64,000 bases of DNA, from assembly GCF_005870035.1 (NCBI RefSeq), contig NZ_SWJG01000001.1, positions 310,001 to 374,000 of the forward strand, written 5' to 3'. The notes beneath the pieces were generated by a model. The model had not been told where the DNA came from, made no database searches, and worked only from the letters and a program-made list of their open reading frames with translations. Position numbers and translations under genes: made by a program. This document shows, one piece after another, positions 1 through 8,603 of this stretch (positions within the stretch are counted from its first letter, which is position 1; every line of letters begins with the position of its first letter). This stretch comes from Spirosoma lacussanchae (lineage in GTDB: Bacteria; Bacteroidota; Bacteroidia; Cytophagales; Spirosomataceae).

Positions 1-821
1 TGCAGCAGATTACGACGCCGATCACCATTTTCACCGATGCCAATACACACCTCAACCTGGAAGCGGTCAGTCGGCTGGTACGTCGGTTCAACGCGCCGAC
101 GGTAGGGGCCGTCACGGGTGAAAAACGGATTCGGCAGGCGGGCTTCGAAGCGGCAGCGGGCAGTGGGGAGGGGCTTTACTGGCGGTATGAGTCATTCCTC
201 AAAAAACTCGACGCCGAGCTGTATACCATTGTTGGCGCTGCGGGAGAACTGTTTGCCATTCGAACGGAACTATACGAACCGGTTGAGACGGATACGCTAC
301 TCGACGATTTTGTGATTTCTCTGCGCATTGCGGGCCGGGGTTATCGGGTGGCCTATGCGCCGGATGCCTACGCGCTCGAGTCGCCTTCGTTTTCGGTCGG
401 GGAGGAGATGAAACGAAAGGTTCGCATTGCTACGGGGGGCTTCCAGGCCATGAAACGACTGGCGTATCTGCTGAACGTGTTTCGTTACGGCTGGCTGAGC
501 TTTCAGTACGTATCGCACCGGGTGCTGCGCTGGGCCGTTACGCCGTTTTGTCTGCCGTTGCTGCTGCTGCTCAACGCCATTATGCTGACTCGGCCCAACT
601 CGGCTTCGACGCGGTTCTGGTGGTTGCTGTTTGGGTTACAGCTTGTTTTTTACGCAGCAGCCATGCTTGGCTACGTGCTGGAGAATCGGCAAACGCGCTG
701 GAAACTCACGTTTGTGCCGTTCTACTTCGTGTTTATGAACTGGTGCGTGCTGCTCGGTTTCTGGCGCTATGGCAACGGCTCGATTTCGGGTGTTTGGGAA
801 AAAGCCCGCCGGGCCGCCTAA
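1..821 (+). CDS. Glycosyltransferase family 2, membrane-associated (5' truncated)
   Basis: The reading frame is open from the window edge (first full codon at position 3) to the stop at 821, so the N-terminus is missing. The visible part starts inside the GT-A catalytic domain with an FTDAN motif (a DxD-type metal/nucleotide-sugar site). It continues through GEKRI and the LLDDFVISLRIAGRG stretch and ends in two or three hydrophobic C-terminal segments. It is very similar along its whole visible length to the complete protein at 60492-61715, which shows what is missing. Family 2 enzymes of this build transfer sugars from nucleotide donors at the inner membrane. The next gene, an O-antigen ligase/polymerase, starts 14 bp downstream, which supports an exopolysaccharide operon. 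The sugar specificity cannot be read from the sequence. Confidence 0.88.
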   Translation, partial: QQITTPITIFTDANTHLNLEAVSRLVRRFNAPTVGAVTGEKRIRQAGFEAAAGSGEGLYWRYESFLKKLDAELYTIVGAAGELFAIRTELYEPVETDTLLDDFVISLRIAGRGYRVAYAPDAYALESPSFSVGEEMKRKVRIATGGFQAMKRLAYLLNVFRYGWLSFQYVSHRVLRWAVTPFCLPLLLLLNAIMLTRPNSASTRFWWLLFGLQLVFYAAAMLGYVLENRQTRWKLTFVPFYFVFMNWCVLLGFWRYGNGSISGVWEKARRAA

Positions 822-835
822 TTTTTTGACTTTGT

Positions 836-2332
836 ATGTTCAATCAATCGCTTTCTCTGGAAAACCTGCTCCGCGACAGCCGCTGGGTGTACGGTCTGAT
901 CGGGGTGATCTGTGCGCTGATAGCCGGCGTGCTCCTGGGCGCTTACGGGATTATGGGGGCGCTGATGGCCGTTGGGGTACCGGTAGGGCTGCTGACGCTA
1001 GTGGGGATACTGCTCGAACCCCGGCTGGGCCTGCTGATTTACATCAACCTGAGCTTCATTCTGGGATTCACCCGCTTTCTGCAGACCGAAGCTCCGCTGG
1101 GCATGTCGCTGGATGCTATTCTGTCGCTAACCCTGATCAGTGTGTTCCTGAACGGGAAACGCATGGCCTGGTCGCGGCTCAAAAATCCGGTTTTTTACCT
1201 GCTCATTCTCTGGCTCACGTATACGCTGCTGGAGTATTATAACCCCGATGCGCCCGCCCGGCAGGCCTGGTTCTATCACATCCGGTCGTTTTCGATCAAT
1301 TGGTTCTTTCTGGCCATCATCGTTTTCGTTGCTCCCATCACCCGCAGCGATATTCACACGCTAATCAAGTTATGGGTAGGCTGGTCGGTGCTGGCGGCTT
1401 TCTGGGCGTTCAAACAGCAATACATCGGGCTGGCGGCTGCCGAACAGCGGTGGCTGGCCGAAGGCGCCGAACGCACCCACATCCTCTGGGGACAGCTACG
1501 GAGTTTCTCCTTTTATTCGGATGCCGGGCAGTTTGGGTCCGAGATGGCTGGCGTCACGCTGATCTGTCTGATCTTCTTTTTCGAGAGTAAACGCTGGCTC
1601 AACAAAATTGGCTACCTGACCCTGGCGCTGATTCTGTTCTGGGGCTTTGCGGTGTCGGGTACCCGCAGCGCCTTGTTTGGATTGCTGGCTGGTTACCCGG
1701 CCTACCTGTTTCTGATGCGGCAGCTGAAGCCTATCCTGCGCGGTATTGCGGTAGCTACGCCAGTGCTGCTGGTGCTGGTATTTACAAACTTCGGCGATTC
1801 TGTTTACCAGATTTACCGCATACGAACGGCCCTGCGCCCCACCAAGGATGCGTCGTTTATCGTACGGCTCGAGAACCAGGCCAAACTACGGGCCTACCTG
1901 AAAGACCTGCCGTTCGGAGCCGGTATCGGGTCGTCGTCGGGGGCCGGGCAGCGCTTCTCGCCGAACCATTTTGCGTCGCAGATTCCGACCGATAGCTGGT
2001 ATGTTCAGATCTGGATCGAGACGGGCCGGGTCGGGTTATCGCTGTATCTGTTCGTACTGGCCGGTATCATCCTGACGGGCGTATACAAGGTCTGGCAGAT
2101 TCGGGACGACCGATTACGAATTATCATGATTGCGCTGCTGGCCGAGTTCATCGGGATTGCCTTAGTGAGTTATTCGAACCCGATTCTGGGGCAGTTTCCT
2201 ACCAGTACCATGCTATTCATCAATTCTGTCCTGTTTGCTACCGGCGAACGCTGGGACATTCCCATCCTCCCCAAGAAACCTCCTCTTCACAGCTATGAAC
2301 CCCAACGTCTTCATAGACAACACTCCTTTTGA
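836..2332 (+). CDS. O-antigen ligase / Wzy-type polymerase membrane protein
   Basis: This 498-aa protein is largely hydrophobic, with about ten to twelve predicted membrane segments. A large soluble loop at roughly residues 340-400 contains the RLENQAKLRAYLK and PFGAGIGSS stretch followed by TDSWYVQIWIETG. That layout, a multi-spanning protein with one long periplasmic loop before the last helices, is characteristic of the Wzy_C/O-antigen ligase family, which polymerises or ligates lipid-linked oligosaccharides on the periplasmic side. The ATG at 836 lies 14 bp after the preceding glycosyltransferase. The 3' end overlaps the following glycosyltransferase start by 38 bp, so the genes are very probably co-transcribed. 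Ligase and polymerase cannot be told apart from sequence; the polysaccharide setting favours polymerase. Confidence 0.85.
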   Translation: MFNQSLSLENLLRDSRWVYGLIGVICALIAGVLLGAYGIMGALMAVGVPVGLLTLVGILLEPRLGLLIYINLSFILGFTRFLQTEAPLGMSLDAILSLTLISVFLNGKRMAWSRLKNPVFYLLILWLTYTLLEYYNPDAPARQAWFYHIRSFSINWFFLAIIVFVAPITRSDIHTLIKLWVGWSVLAAFWAFKQQYIGLAAAEQRWLAEGAERTHILWGQLRSFSFYSDAGQFGSEMAGVTLICLIFFFESKRWLNKIGYLTLALILFWGFAVSGTRSALFGLLAGYPAYLFLMRQLKPILRGIAVATPVLLVLVFTNFGDSVYQIYRIRTALRPTKDASFIVRLENQAKLRAYLKDLPFGAGIGSSSGAGQRFSPNHFASQIPTDSWYVQIWIETGRVGLSLYLFVLAGIILTGVYKVWQIRDDRLRIIMIALLAEFIGIALVSYSNPILGQFPTSTMLFINSVLFATGERWDIPILPKKPPLHSYEPQRLHRQHSF

Positions 2333-3506
2333 CGGTATTGTCTGCATAGGCCAGACGTCGTGGGAGGGCAATTTTCAGAAGGCTGTCGTGCAGCTGATGA
2401 CCGAACTCTCGGCCCGGCACCGGGTGGTATTTGTCGATTATCAATACACACTTAAAGACCTGGCCAAAGGACTGACCGGCCGTACCGACATACCCGTACG
2501 GCCTATGCTGGGGCTGGCTCCCTCGCTCAACCGGAAACTGTTCGACAACGGCACCGAAGCGTATATCTGGCATCCGCCCGTTATGTTGCCCATCAACTGG
2601 CTGTCGGCGCGGTCGCATGATCGGGTGGTGCGCTGGAATGTGAACCGCCTGACGGCCGGGCTCCGGACTGTGATGAAACAACTGGGTATCAGTCGTCCGC
2701 TGGTTATCAACGCCTTCAATCCGGTGTTTGGTCTGCCCATGCTGAGGCAGCTGAACGAATGGGCCACCATCTACTACTGCTTCGACGAGATTACCATGTC
2801 GCGCTGGATGAGCCGCCACGGGGGGCGGTACGAACCTTTGTACCTGCAGGGGGTCGATGCCGTCGTGACTACCTCCGAAACGCTCCGGCAGTCGAAGTCG
2901 ATGCTGCAGCCCCGCACCTTCTGCGTCAAGAACGGGGTCAACTTTGAGCTTTTCAACAAAGCCCGCTCGTTTACCGACCAGACCGCGCCGGACCGACCGG
3001 TTGTCGGTTACCTCGGTACCGCCGACGACCGAATCAATCTGCCGCTGGTAGAGCACTGCGTTCGGACAATGCCCGACCTTGATTTTATGTTTGTGGGCGA
3101 GGTAAACGAACCCACGATCCGGGTTCAGCTGGCTCCGTATCCCAACGTAAAGTTTGTTCCGCCCCACCAGCCAGCCGAATTGCCTCCGCTTCTGGCCCGG
3201 ATGAGTGCCGCCATGATTCCGTTTGTCTGTAACGAGCACACCTATACCATCTACCCGCTGAAAATCAACGAGTACCTGGCGGCCGGGCTACCGGTGGTGT
3301 CAACCCCGTTCTCTCTGCTGGACGATTTTGCCGGTATCGTCGAACTGGCCGACACGCCCGACGCCTTTGTGGCGGCCCTTCGGCGGGCGCTGGCCGATAC
3401 CAGTCGGCAGCGGCTCGATCAGCGAATTGCACTGGCCAGAGCCAATTCATGGTCACACCGCTCTGAAGAATTTGAGGCCGTTATCAGGCAGCTACAGCCC
3501 GCCTGA
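2295..3506 (+). CDS. Glycosyltransferase, GT-B fold (family 1/4-like)
   Basis: The predicted protein has 403 aa if the ATG at 2295 is used. An upstream TTG at 2235 extends the frame but would lie deep inside the preceding gene. The N-terminal half has the GNFQKAVVQLMTELSAR and HRVVFVDYQ features of the acceptor Rossmann domain. The C-terminal half holds GYLGTADDRINLPLVE, the MFVGEV strand and KINEYLAAGLPVVSTPF, which matches the donor-sugar binding E-x-AAG-PVV region of GT4-like enzymes. It should be cytoplasmic and transfer a sugar from a nucleotide donor onto the growing lipid-linked repeat unit. Its start overlaps the O-antigen ligase gene, a sign of translational coupling. Donor and acceptor are unknown. 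Confidence 0.85.
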   Translation: MNPNVFIDNTPFDGIVCIGQTSWEGNFQKAVVQLMTELSARHRVVFVDYQYTLKDLAKGLTGRTDIPVRPMLGLAPSLNRKLFDNGTEAYIWHPPVMLPINWLSARSHDRVVRWNVNRLTAGLRTVMKQLGISRPLVINAFNPVFGLPMLRQLNEWATIYYCFDEITMSRWMSRHGGRYEPLYLQGVDAVVTTSETLRQSKSMLQPRTFCVKNGVNFELFNKARSFTDQTAPDRPVVGYLGTADDRINLPLVEHCVRTMPDLDFMFVGEVNEPTIRVQLAPYPNVKFVPPHQPAELPPLLARMSAAMIPFVCNEHTYTIYPLKINEYLAAGLPVVSTPFSLLDDFAGIVELADTPDAFVAALRRALADTSRQRLDQRIALARANSWSHRSEEFEAVIRQLQPA

Positions 3507-3633
3507 TCGGGTAAGCGCCGTGTTTTTAATTTACCTATTAGTTCTACCAATTAATAGATCTCTGTTTTGCGGGGTTACGGCTTCGTAAAAATAGCGTAAC
3601 TTAAACCTTTCTTTTCAGCAAGTAGTCTCCGCA

Positions 3634-4491
3634 ATGAATTGGTTTAAGAACCCTGACTGGATCAACCAACACGCCTATCCGTATGAACGGCTGGCCGACG
3701 TTCCCGGGTCAGTGTTTGCGGCAATCAATGCCCGGCTGGATAAACAGCCCACCGGAAAGCCGGACGTATCTATTGTGATTGCGGCTTATAATGAAGAAGT
3801 TAACCTGATTCGCTGCGTTAGTTCGCTCGCTGCTCTCGAAACCAGTATTCCGTTCGAGATCATTGTCGTCAACAATAATTCTACAGATCAGACGGCAGAA
3901 ACGCTGGATCGGCTGCATGTCCGGTCGGCTTTGCAACCCATACAGGGCTGCGGTCCGGCCCGGCAAATGGGGCAGGAGCTGGCGCTGGGCGATTACGTGC
4001 TGCTGGCCGATGCCGACTGTCTGTACCCCCCTGTCTGGCTCGATGAGATGACCCGAAAACTCCGGAAGCCGGGCGTATCCTGTGTCTATGGCCGCTACTC
4101 GTTCATTGCTCAGGATGATATGCCGCGCTGGCAACTGGCGCTGCACGAAACCCTGCGCGACCTGATTGCTGAAGTACGGCACGTTAACAGGCCCTACCTG
4201 AACGCCTTCGGTATGAGCATGGGCTACAACCGGGAAGCTGGCCTGAAAGCGGGGTTTGTGATGCAGAATATCCGGGGCGAAGACGGGCGGATGTGTTTTG
4301 ATCTGATGCAGTACGGCCGGGTAGCAGCCATGAAAAATAACGCGGCCTGTGTCTGGACCGGCCCCCGGAGCCTGCTGCGCGATGGAAATTTCTGGCAGGC
4401 GCTGGGCAAACGCGTGCTTACCGAATTGCAGCGGCCGTTGTCTTACCTGACGCCCCACCCGCCCCACGATACAAAAACGTCGAAGAATTAA
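3634..4491 (+). CDS. Glycosyltransferase family 2
   Basis: This 285-aa GT-A protein begins its catalytic domain at about residue 45 with VSIVIAAYNEE, followed by IIVVNNNSTDQT and LLADADCLYPP, the last being the DxD metal-binding motif. No membrane helix is evident, so it is probably a soluble or peripheral inner-membrane enzyme. The sequence is similar to the protein at 58246-59043 (shared NNNSTD, ADADxxYPPxWL and VSCxYGxYSF), which makes the two paralogues. It lies 127 bp after the previous gene, a gap that contains a small ATTAGT/ATTAAT dyad. Its 3' end faces the convergent gene at 4497 with only 5 bp between the stop codons and no terminator-like hairpin. Confidence 0.87.
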   Translation: MNWFKNPDWINQHAYPYERLADVPGSVFAAINARLDKQPTGKPDVSIVIAAYNEEVNLIRCVSSLAALETSIPFEIIVVNNNSTDQTAETLDRLHVRSALQPIQGCGPARQMGQELALGDYVLLADADCLYPPVWLDEMTRKLRKPGVSCVYGRYSFIAQDDMPRWQLALHETLRDLIAEVRHVNRPYLNAFGMSMGYNREAGLKAGFVMQNIRGEDGRMCFDLMQYGRVAAMKNNAACVWTGPRSLLRDGNFWQALGKRVLTELQRPLSYLTPHPPHDTKTSKN

Positions 4492-4496
4492 GGGCC

Positions 4497-5450
4497 CTAA
4501 AACAGGCTGTCGACGAACCCGAATACCTCTTCAACGGTGCGGGCGTGCTGGATGCTGGCGCCCGACAGGGCCGGAAAAATCGTTTCGTATTCGTTGAAAT
4601 CGTGCTCTTTGCCACCACTGGGGTGCGACAGGATAATGTTGATTCCGCCGAAATAGCTGGCCAGCGCAGCCGTACCGCCGTGCATCGAGATAAAGCGGTC
4701 GCAGTTGGCGTATACCAGCAGCTGGAAGTGGTTGTAATTATCGACCGACGAGCGGTTCTGCTCGTACAGATCGTTCATGAGCAACACCTCGGGGTGGTGT
4801 TCGCGGAGCCAGGCGTGTTCGTGCAGATCAAGCGTTTCGCTGTTATCGCCCACGATCTGAGTAGCCAGCGGGCGGTTGTAGATAATCTGGTACTTGTTTT
4901 TGCAGGCCGTAACGATCCGATCCAGCGCCGGGATGTCGAGAAAGTTAATGGGCGGCTGGTCCCACTCTATATTATATTTATTGGCGATGACGAGCGTTGG
5001 CTTGCTGTAGCGGAAACGGGTATTCTGATAGTGGGTTTTAAACGGCACGCGCGTCCATTTCGAGAAATCGAAGGTGGGGCTGTGGGTCATGTTCGGAACA
5101 TCATAATACCCGTAACCGGCCTGCCATACTCGCTTTTCATACCGCTCTACGTGATCGGGGCTGAAGAAGTAAAACGCTTTTGTGTTGGAACAGCCAATGG
5201 TTTGTTTCAGGGTTCCGTTGCAGTAGTGCCAGTACGCAAAGGGTAGCACGTAGCGCAACTCCTGGTCAAATTCGCCGTGGTAATCAATGACTTTGTAGGG
5301 CTTTTTGCTGACAAAATCCTGCCGGATAAACCGAAGCTGGTTCAGGCGGGCAAAGTAATTGTCGCGTACGAAATACCGCAGATCGCGTCGGAGCCGGGGG
5401 TAGTTCAGGGTGGCTACAACGTAAAGTGCTTTGAGAAATAAGCGTTTCAT
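4497..5450 (-). CDS. Putative glycosyltransferase-like polysaccharide protein, family not identified
   Basis: I do not recognise a named family for this 317-aa protein. It has a short hydrophobic N-terminus (LFLKALYVVATL), many aromatic residues, and no clear GT-A DxD or GT4 E-x7-E motif. The C-terminal third contains YANCDRFISMHGGTAALASYFGG followed by LSHPSGGKEHDFNEYE. A His-Gly-Gly loop of this kind, with alternating hydrophobic strands, resembles the nucleotide-binding half of some GT-B-like enzymes that act on surface polysaccharides. The start codon overlaps the stop of the upstream glycosyltransferase gene by 4 bp (ATGA at 5447-5450), so the two are translationally coupled. The function in surface-polysaccharide assembly is inferred from context. 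Confidence 0.6.
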   Translation of the reverse strand: MKRLFLKALYVVATLNYPRLRRDLRYFVRDNYFARLNQLRFIRQDFVSKKPYKVIDYHGEFDQELRYVLPFAYWHYCNGTLKQTIGCSNTKAFYFFSPDHVERYEKRVWQAGYGYYDVPNMTHSPTFDFSKWTRVPFKTHYQNTRFRYSKPTLVIANKYNIEWDQPPINFLDIPALDRIVTACKNKYQIIYNRPLATQIVGDNSETLDLHEHAWLREHHPEVLLMNDLYEQNRSSVDNYNHFQLLVYANCDRFISMHGGTAALASYFGGINIILSHPSGGKEHDFNEYETIFPALSGASIQHARTVEEVFGFVDSLF

Positions 5451-6622
5451 GCAGGCTGATCAATGAATACATCGGGAAACGACCGTTGGGTCGCCTGGGC
5501 GCTGACCTGCTGATAGACGTTCAGCAGGCGGTTGGCGGTATGCTGCCAGGAGAACAGAGCGGCCCGCGCCAGCCCTTTCAGTCGTAATGTCTCGCGCAAA
5601 GCGGGCTGGGTAAGCAGCCGATAGAGCTGGGTAGCCATGTCTTCAACCGACGTTGGATCGGCCAGCAGGGCTGCGTCGCCGGCCACTTCGGGCATGGCCG
5701 AACTGCTGGCCGTCAGCACGGGGGTACCGCAGGCCATGGCTTCGAGGATGGGCAACCCGAAACTTTCTCGCAGGGACGGGCACAGAAAGATCGTGGCTGC
5801 ATTGTAGATCAGGGGTAAGGTCGTGTTCGGGATGTAGCCGGGCAGGATGATATGATCGGCCAGGGTATGTCCACCCATTTCGCTCAGCAGTTCGTTAACG
5901 TACGAAGGCGATACGTTCAGCATCACCAGCGGCAGCGAGAGCTGCTTGCGCCGTTGCAGTAACAGCAGGGTTTTCAGTACGTTTCGTACATTTTTCTTGG
6001 GGTCGGCATTACCCAGGAAAAACATGAACTCGTCGGGCAGGCCGTACTGGGTGCGTACCTGGGCCAGCAGGTCAGGATTGTCGATGACCCGGAACTGGCT
6101 ACTCACGGCATTATGCACCGTAACGACCCGTTCGGGCTCCAGGCGCAGGTGCTCGATGATGCGCTGCCGCTCGTAGTCCGAGACGGTAACGATGCGTTCG
6201 CAGCTGGCTACGACCCGCGGAACGTTCCAGCGCCGGTACAGATTGCCGATCCGCTGGTACCAGTTGCCGCCCGTCAGGAATCGGTTTTCCAGAAAAATGA
6301 TGTCGTGCAGTGTTACCACCAGCGGCACCGGTCGGCGGAGGGGGGCGGTATTGGCGGTGCAGTGCAGCATATCAAGGCCGTATTGACTGACGGCTTTGGG
6401 GAGCGTATACTGTTCCCAGGCTGGGTAAGGGCCACCCGGCAGCTCGACAACCGTCAGGTTGGGCGCACTAGGCAGACTATCGGGCGCGATGTCGGGCTTC
6501 ACAAAGACTACGTATTCGTGCTCCGGGTTATTCACCAGCGCCTGTATGGTTTCCAGGGCTACGATGTCCATACCGTGCTTGTGGGGGCGGAGCAGGCGCT
6601 GTGCTTCGATGCCGATTTTCAT
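5447..6622 (-). CDS. Glycosyltransferase family 4
   Basis: This is a 391-aa GT-B enzyme. I placed the start at the ATG of MKIGIEAQRLL because the paralogue at 61722-62891 begins with the matching MRIGIEAQRLL; the longer upstream frame has no support. The N-terminal domain carries LLRPHKHGMDIVALE. The middle holds FLGNADPKKNVRNVLK, and the donor site is FGLPILEAMACGTPV followed by MPEVAGDAALL, the classic E-x7-E region of GT4 (RfaB/mannosyltransferase-like) enzymes. It should use a nucleotide-activated sugar on the cytoplasmic face of the membrane. It is followed in the same operon by the gene at 4497-5450 (4-bp overlap) and preceded 22 bp upstream by the phosphopantetheinyl transferase gene. 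Confidence 0.9.
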   Translation of the reverse strand: MKIGIEAQRLLRPHKHGMDIVALETIQALVNNPEHEYVVFVKPDIAPDSLPSAPNLTVVELPGGPYPAWEQYTLPKAVSQYGLDMLHCTANTAPLRRPVPLVVTLHDIIFLENRFLTGGNWYQRIGNLYRRWNVPRVVASCERIVTVSDYERQRIIEHLRLEPERVVTVHNAVSSQFRVIDNPDLLAQVRTQYGLPDEFMFFLGNADPKKNVRNVLKTLLLLQRRKQLSLPLVMLNVSPSYVNELLSEMGGHTLADHIILPGYIPNTTLPLIYNAATIFLCPSLRESFGLPILEAMACGTPVLTASSSAMPEVAGDAALLADPTSVEDMATQLYRLLTQPALRETLRLKGLARAALFSWQHTANRLLNVYQQVSAQATQRSFPDVFIDQPA

Positions 6623-6644
6623 AAGATGCAGGAGTCTGTTAAGC

Positions 6645-7427
6645 CTAACATGAGAGCGTATAGTGAGTAGCCAACGCGAGCCGGTAGAGGGCATCGGGGG
6701 TAAGCGTATAGAATGCCGGCCTGTCAGAAAGGTCTTTGCTGGCCACGGCCGCGCTGTAAGACCCGGTCAGGTCGAAGCTGCGCACTGCCCAGTGGCCCGG
6801 CTGTCCGATGGCCGACGCCGATACCCGATGCTGGCCATCGAGACACGGAATGGCCGCCGGGTCGTTGCCCAGCCCCTGGCCGGTGGCCTTGATCAGTGCT
6901 TCCTTGCGCGTCCAGAGCTGGTAGAATCGGCGTTGCGGCTCGGTGACGCTGGTTATGTACTGCTGTTCTGACAGGCTGAAGGTCGATGGGAGCAGGTCGC
7001 TAACCGGAAAGTCCGGCCTGATTTCTTCCACATCGACCCCGATAGGCCGACGCGCTATGCCGATCAGAACCCAGCTGCCTGCGTGCGATACGTTGATATG
7101 CCAGCCCGTTGTTGGGTCCAGTTCGGGTTTCTGGTTCGGGCCTATTGTGAAGCGCACCTGATCGGGCTGCTGACCTGTATAGGCACTGACCAGCAAACGA
7201 AGCCAGCCGCGCGCGCAGCTGAAGCGGTGCTGGTCGGCTGCCTGCCGGTAGCGGCTGGCCCGATCCAGTTCGTCGGGGCTGAGCCAGCTGCGTAGCCAGG
7301 GCAGGCAGGTCGTTTGATCGGGCAGGAACACCCGAAACACCGCCAGCGGCCCGGGCAGGGAGCCAGGTCGGATAGGCTGCCAGTCTGGGGGCAGCCACGA
7401 CACACACGAAACGAACGCAGCAGGCAT
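6645..7427 (-). CDS. Sfp-type 4'-phosphopantetheinyl transferase
   Basis: The protein has the two signature blocks of the Sfp/AcpT superfamily: IGVDVEEIRPDF, whose Asp and Glu bind Mg2+, and LWTRKEALIKATGQGL, the (F/W)xxKEA block. An upstream NVSHAG segment matches the third family motif. It transfers the phosphopantetheine arm of CoA to a conserved Ser of carrier proteins, so it is the obvious partner for the PCP and ACP domains encoded at 10297-22296. I used the ATG at 7427 (260 aa); an ATG at 7463 and a TTG at 7472 in the same frame are possible. A GAGGAGG sequence lies 17 nt before 7427, further away than a normal ribosome-binding site. It leads the minus-strand run with the glycosyltransferases at 5447 and 4497. 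A pantetheinyl transferase for primary-metabolism ACP is an alternative role. Confidence 0.9.
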   Translation of the reverse strand: MPAAFVSCVSWLPPDWQPIRPGSLPGPLAVFRVFLPDQTTCLPWLRSWLSPDELDRASRYRQAADQHRFSCARGWLRLLVSAYTGQQPDQVRFTIGPNQKPELDPTTGWHINVSHAGSWVLIGIARRPIGVDVEEIRPDFPVSDLLPSTFSLSEQQYITSVTEPQRRFYQLWTRKEALIKATGQGLGNDPAAIPCLDGQHRVSASAIGQPGHWAVRSFDLTGSYSAAVASKDLSDRPAFYTLTPDALYRLALATHYTLSC

Positions 7428-7647
7428 AGAAAAACAAAGAAAGACCTCCTCAAAAAGTGACATAGATGACAACAGTACGAGGCTTACTACGCTTGTTGGT
7501 CACCAATAGTCTTTTTGATCTCTATAGTAGTGACGTCATTTAGTGCGATTAGTCATAATTAAGAAGAAAAAATCTTTCTGCGTTTGGTCGCGGTGGTCGT
7601 TCATGGTCAGTGCAATAGCTTATCAGGGTGGTTGGAGAGAATGCCGG

Positions 7648-8589
7648 ATGGGGCGAATGATAAGGGCGCTGGTCGTTGGCTGGCTGAGTGTGGCTGGAGC
7701 CATGGCGCAGACCTGCCCGGAGTCGGGAGGACCGTTGATCGTCAGCGAAACGTTCGGACGTACAGCCGGCCCGCTGCCTGAGAATCAGACCTCGTACCGG
7801 TACGTGGACCGAACCTGCCCCGACGATGGTGAGTACACCCGGACTACGGCGCTCGACAGTGCCTGCTTCAGCAACACCTGGCACGTTATTCCGCGCGATC
7901 ATACGCCGGGATCGGCCGGGGGTAATATGCTGATCATCAACGGGAACTTCGAGCCGGGTGAGTTTTATCAGCAGTCAGTAACGGGGCTTTGTCCGAATAC
8001 GACCTACGAAGTGTCGGTCTGGGCGCTGAACCTGCTGCGGGCGGGCATCTGCGAAAACAGTATCCGCCCCAACCTGACGATGCGTGTCGAATCGGCCGAT
8101 GGCGAGGTGCTGCAGCTGATCGATCTGGGCGAGATCATAGAGACCGAACGACCCGACTGGCGCCGGTACGCTACTGTCTTCAGCGTTCCTAAAACGTCGG
8201 CTACCGTTGTGATCCGGTTTATCAACAACCAGGGCCTGCGGGGCTGCGGCAACGATATGGCGCTGGATGATATTCAGCTCCGGCAGTGCAGCGTCTGCGC
8301 CACCAACCCGGTTCAGATTCCGGATGTGTTTACGCCCAACGGCGACGGTATAAATGACGATCTGGCCGTCTATCTCGACACCATGATCGCCTACGATCTG
8401 TCTATTTTTGACCGCTGGGGTACGGTCGTTTTCACCAGCAACACCCAGTCGCGCCGGTGGGATGGCACCTATGCCGGGCAGCATTGTCCGGCGGGTGCTT
8501 ACACGTACCAGATTGCTTATCGACTTAGTGGGGTCAACAGCCCCGACAAACCTTACGTGCAGACCGGCCGAGTTTTGCTGCTGCGCTAA
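7648..8589 (+). CDS. Secreted protein with type-B gliding-motility/T9SS C-terminal domain
   Basis: The predicted protein has 313 aa from the ATG at 7648 (an ATG at 7657 is equally plausible). It begins with a signal peptide, ALVVGWLSVAGAMAQ. The central part has a jelly-roll-like, Cys-containing region (residues about 20-210) with the ALDDIQLRQCSVC segment. The last 90 residues read IPDVFTPNGDGINDDL ... IFDRWGTVVF ... WDGTYAGQHCPAGAYTYQI, the hallmark of the CHU_C/gliding-motility-associated C-terminal domain that directs export by the type IX secretion system. The product should therefore be cell-surface or extracellular. It is divergent from the pantetheinyl transferase gene and ends 14 bp before the flippase gene, so it probably shares that transcript. 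Its biochemical role is unknown; a matrix-binding or adhesive role is a guess. Confidence 0.88.
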   Translation: MGRMIRALVVGWLSVAGAMAQTCPESGGPLIVSETFGRTAGPLPENQTSYRYVDRTCPDDGEYTRTTALDSACFSNTWHVIPRDHTPGSAGGNMLIINGNFEPGEFYQQSVTGLCPNTTYEVSVWALNLLRAGICENSIRPNLTMRVESADGEVLQLIDLGEIIETERPDWRRYATVFSVPKTSATVVIRFINNQGLRGCGNDMALDDIQLRQCSVCATNPVQIPDVFTPNGDGINDDLAVYLDTMIAYDLSIFDRWGTVVFTSNTQSRRWDGTYAGQHCPAGAYTYQIAYRLSGVNSPDKPYVQTGRVLLLR

Positions 8590-8603
8590 CCGTCATCACC
8601 GTA

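Noticed and set aside
2238..3239. 333-codon frame antisense to the glycosyltransferase at 2295
   Set aside because: Shadow frame; the plus-strand protein has clear GT-B motifs.
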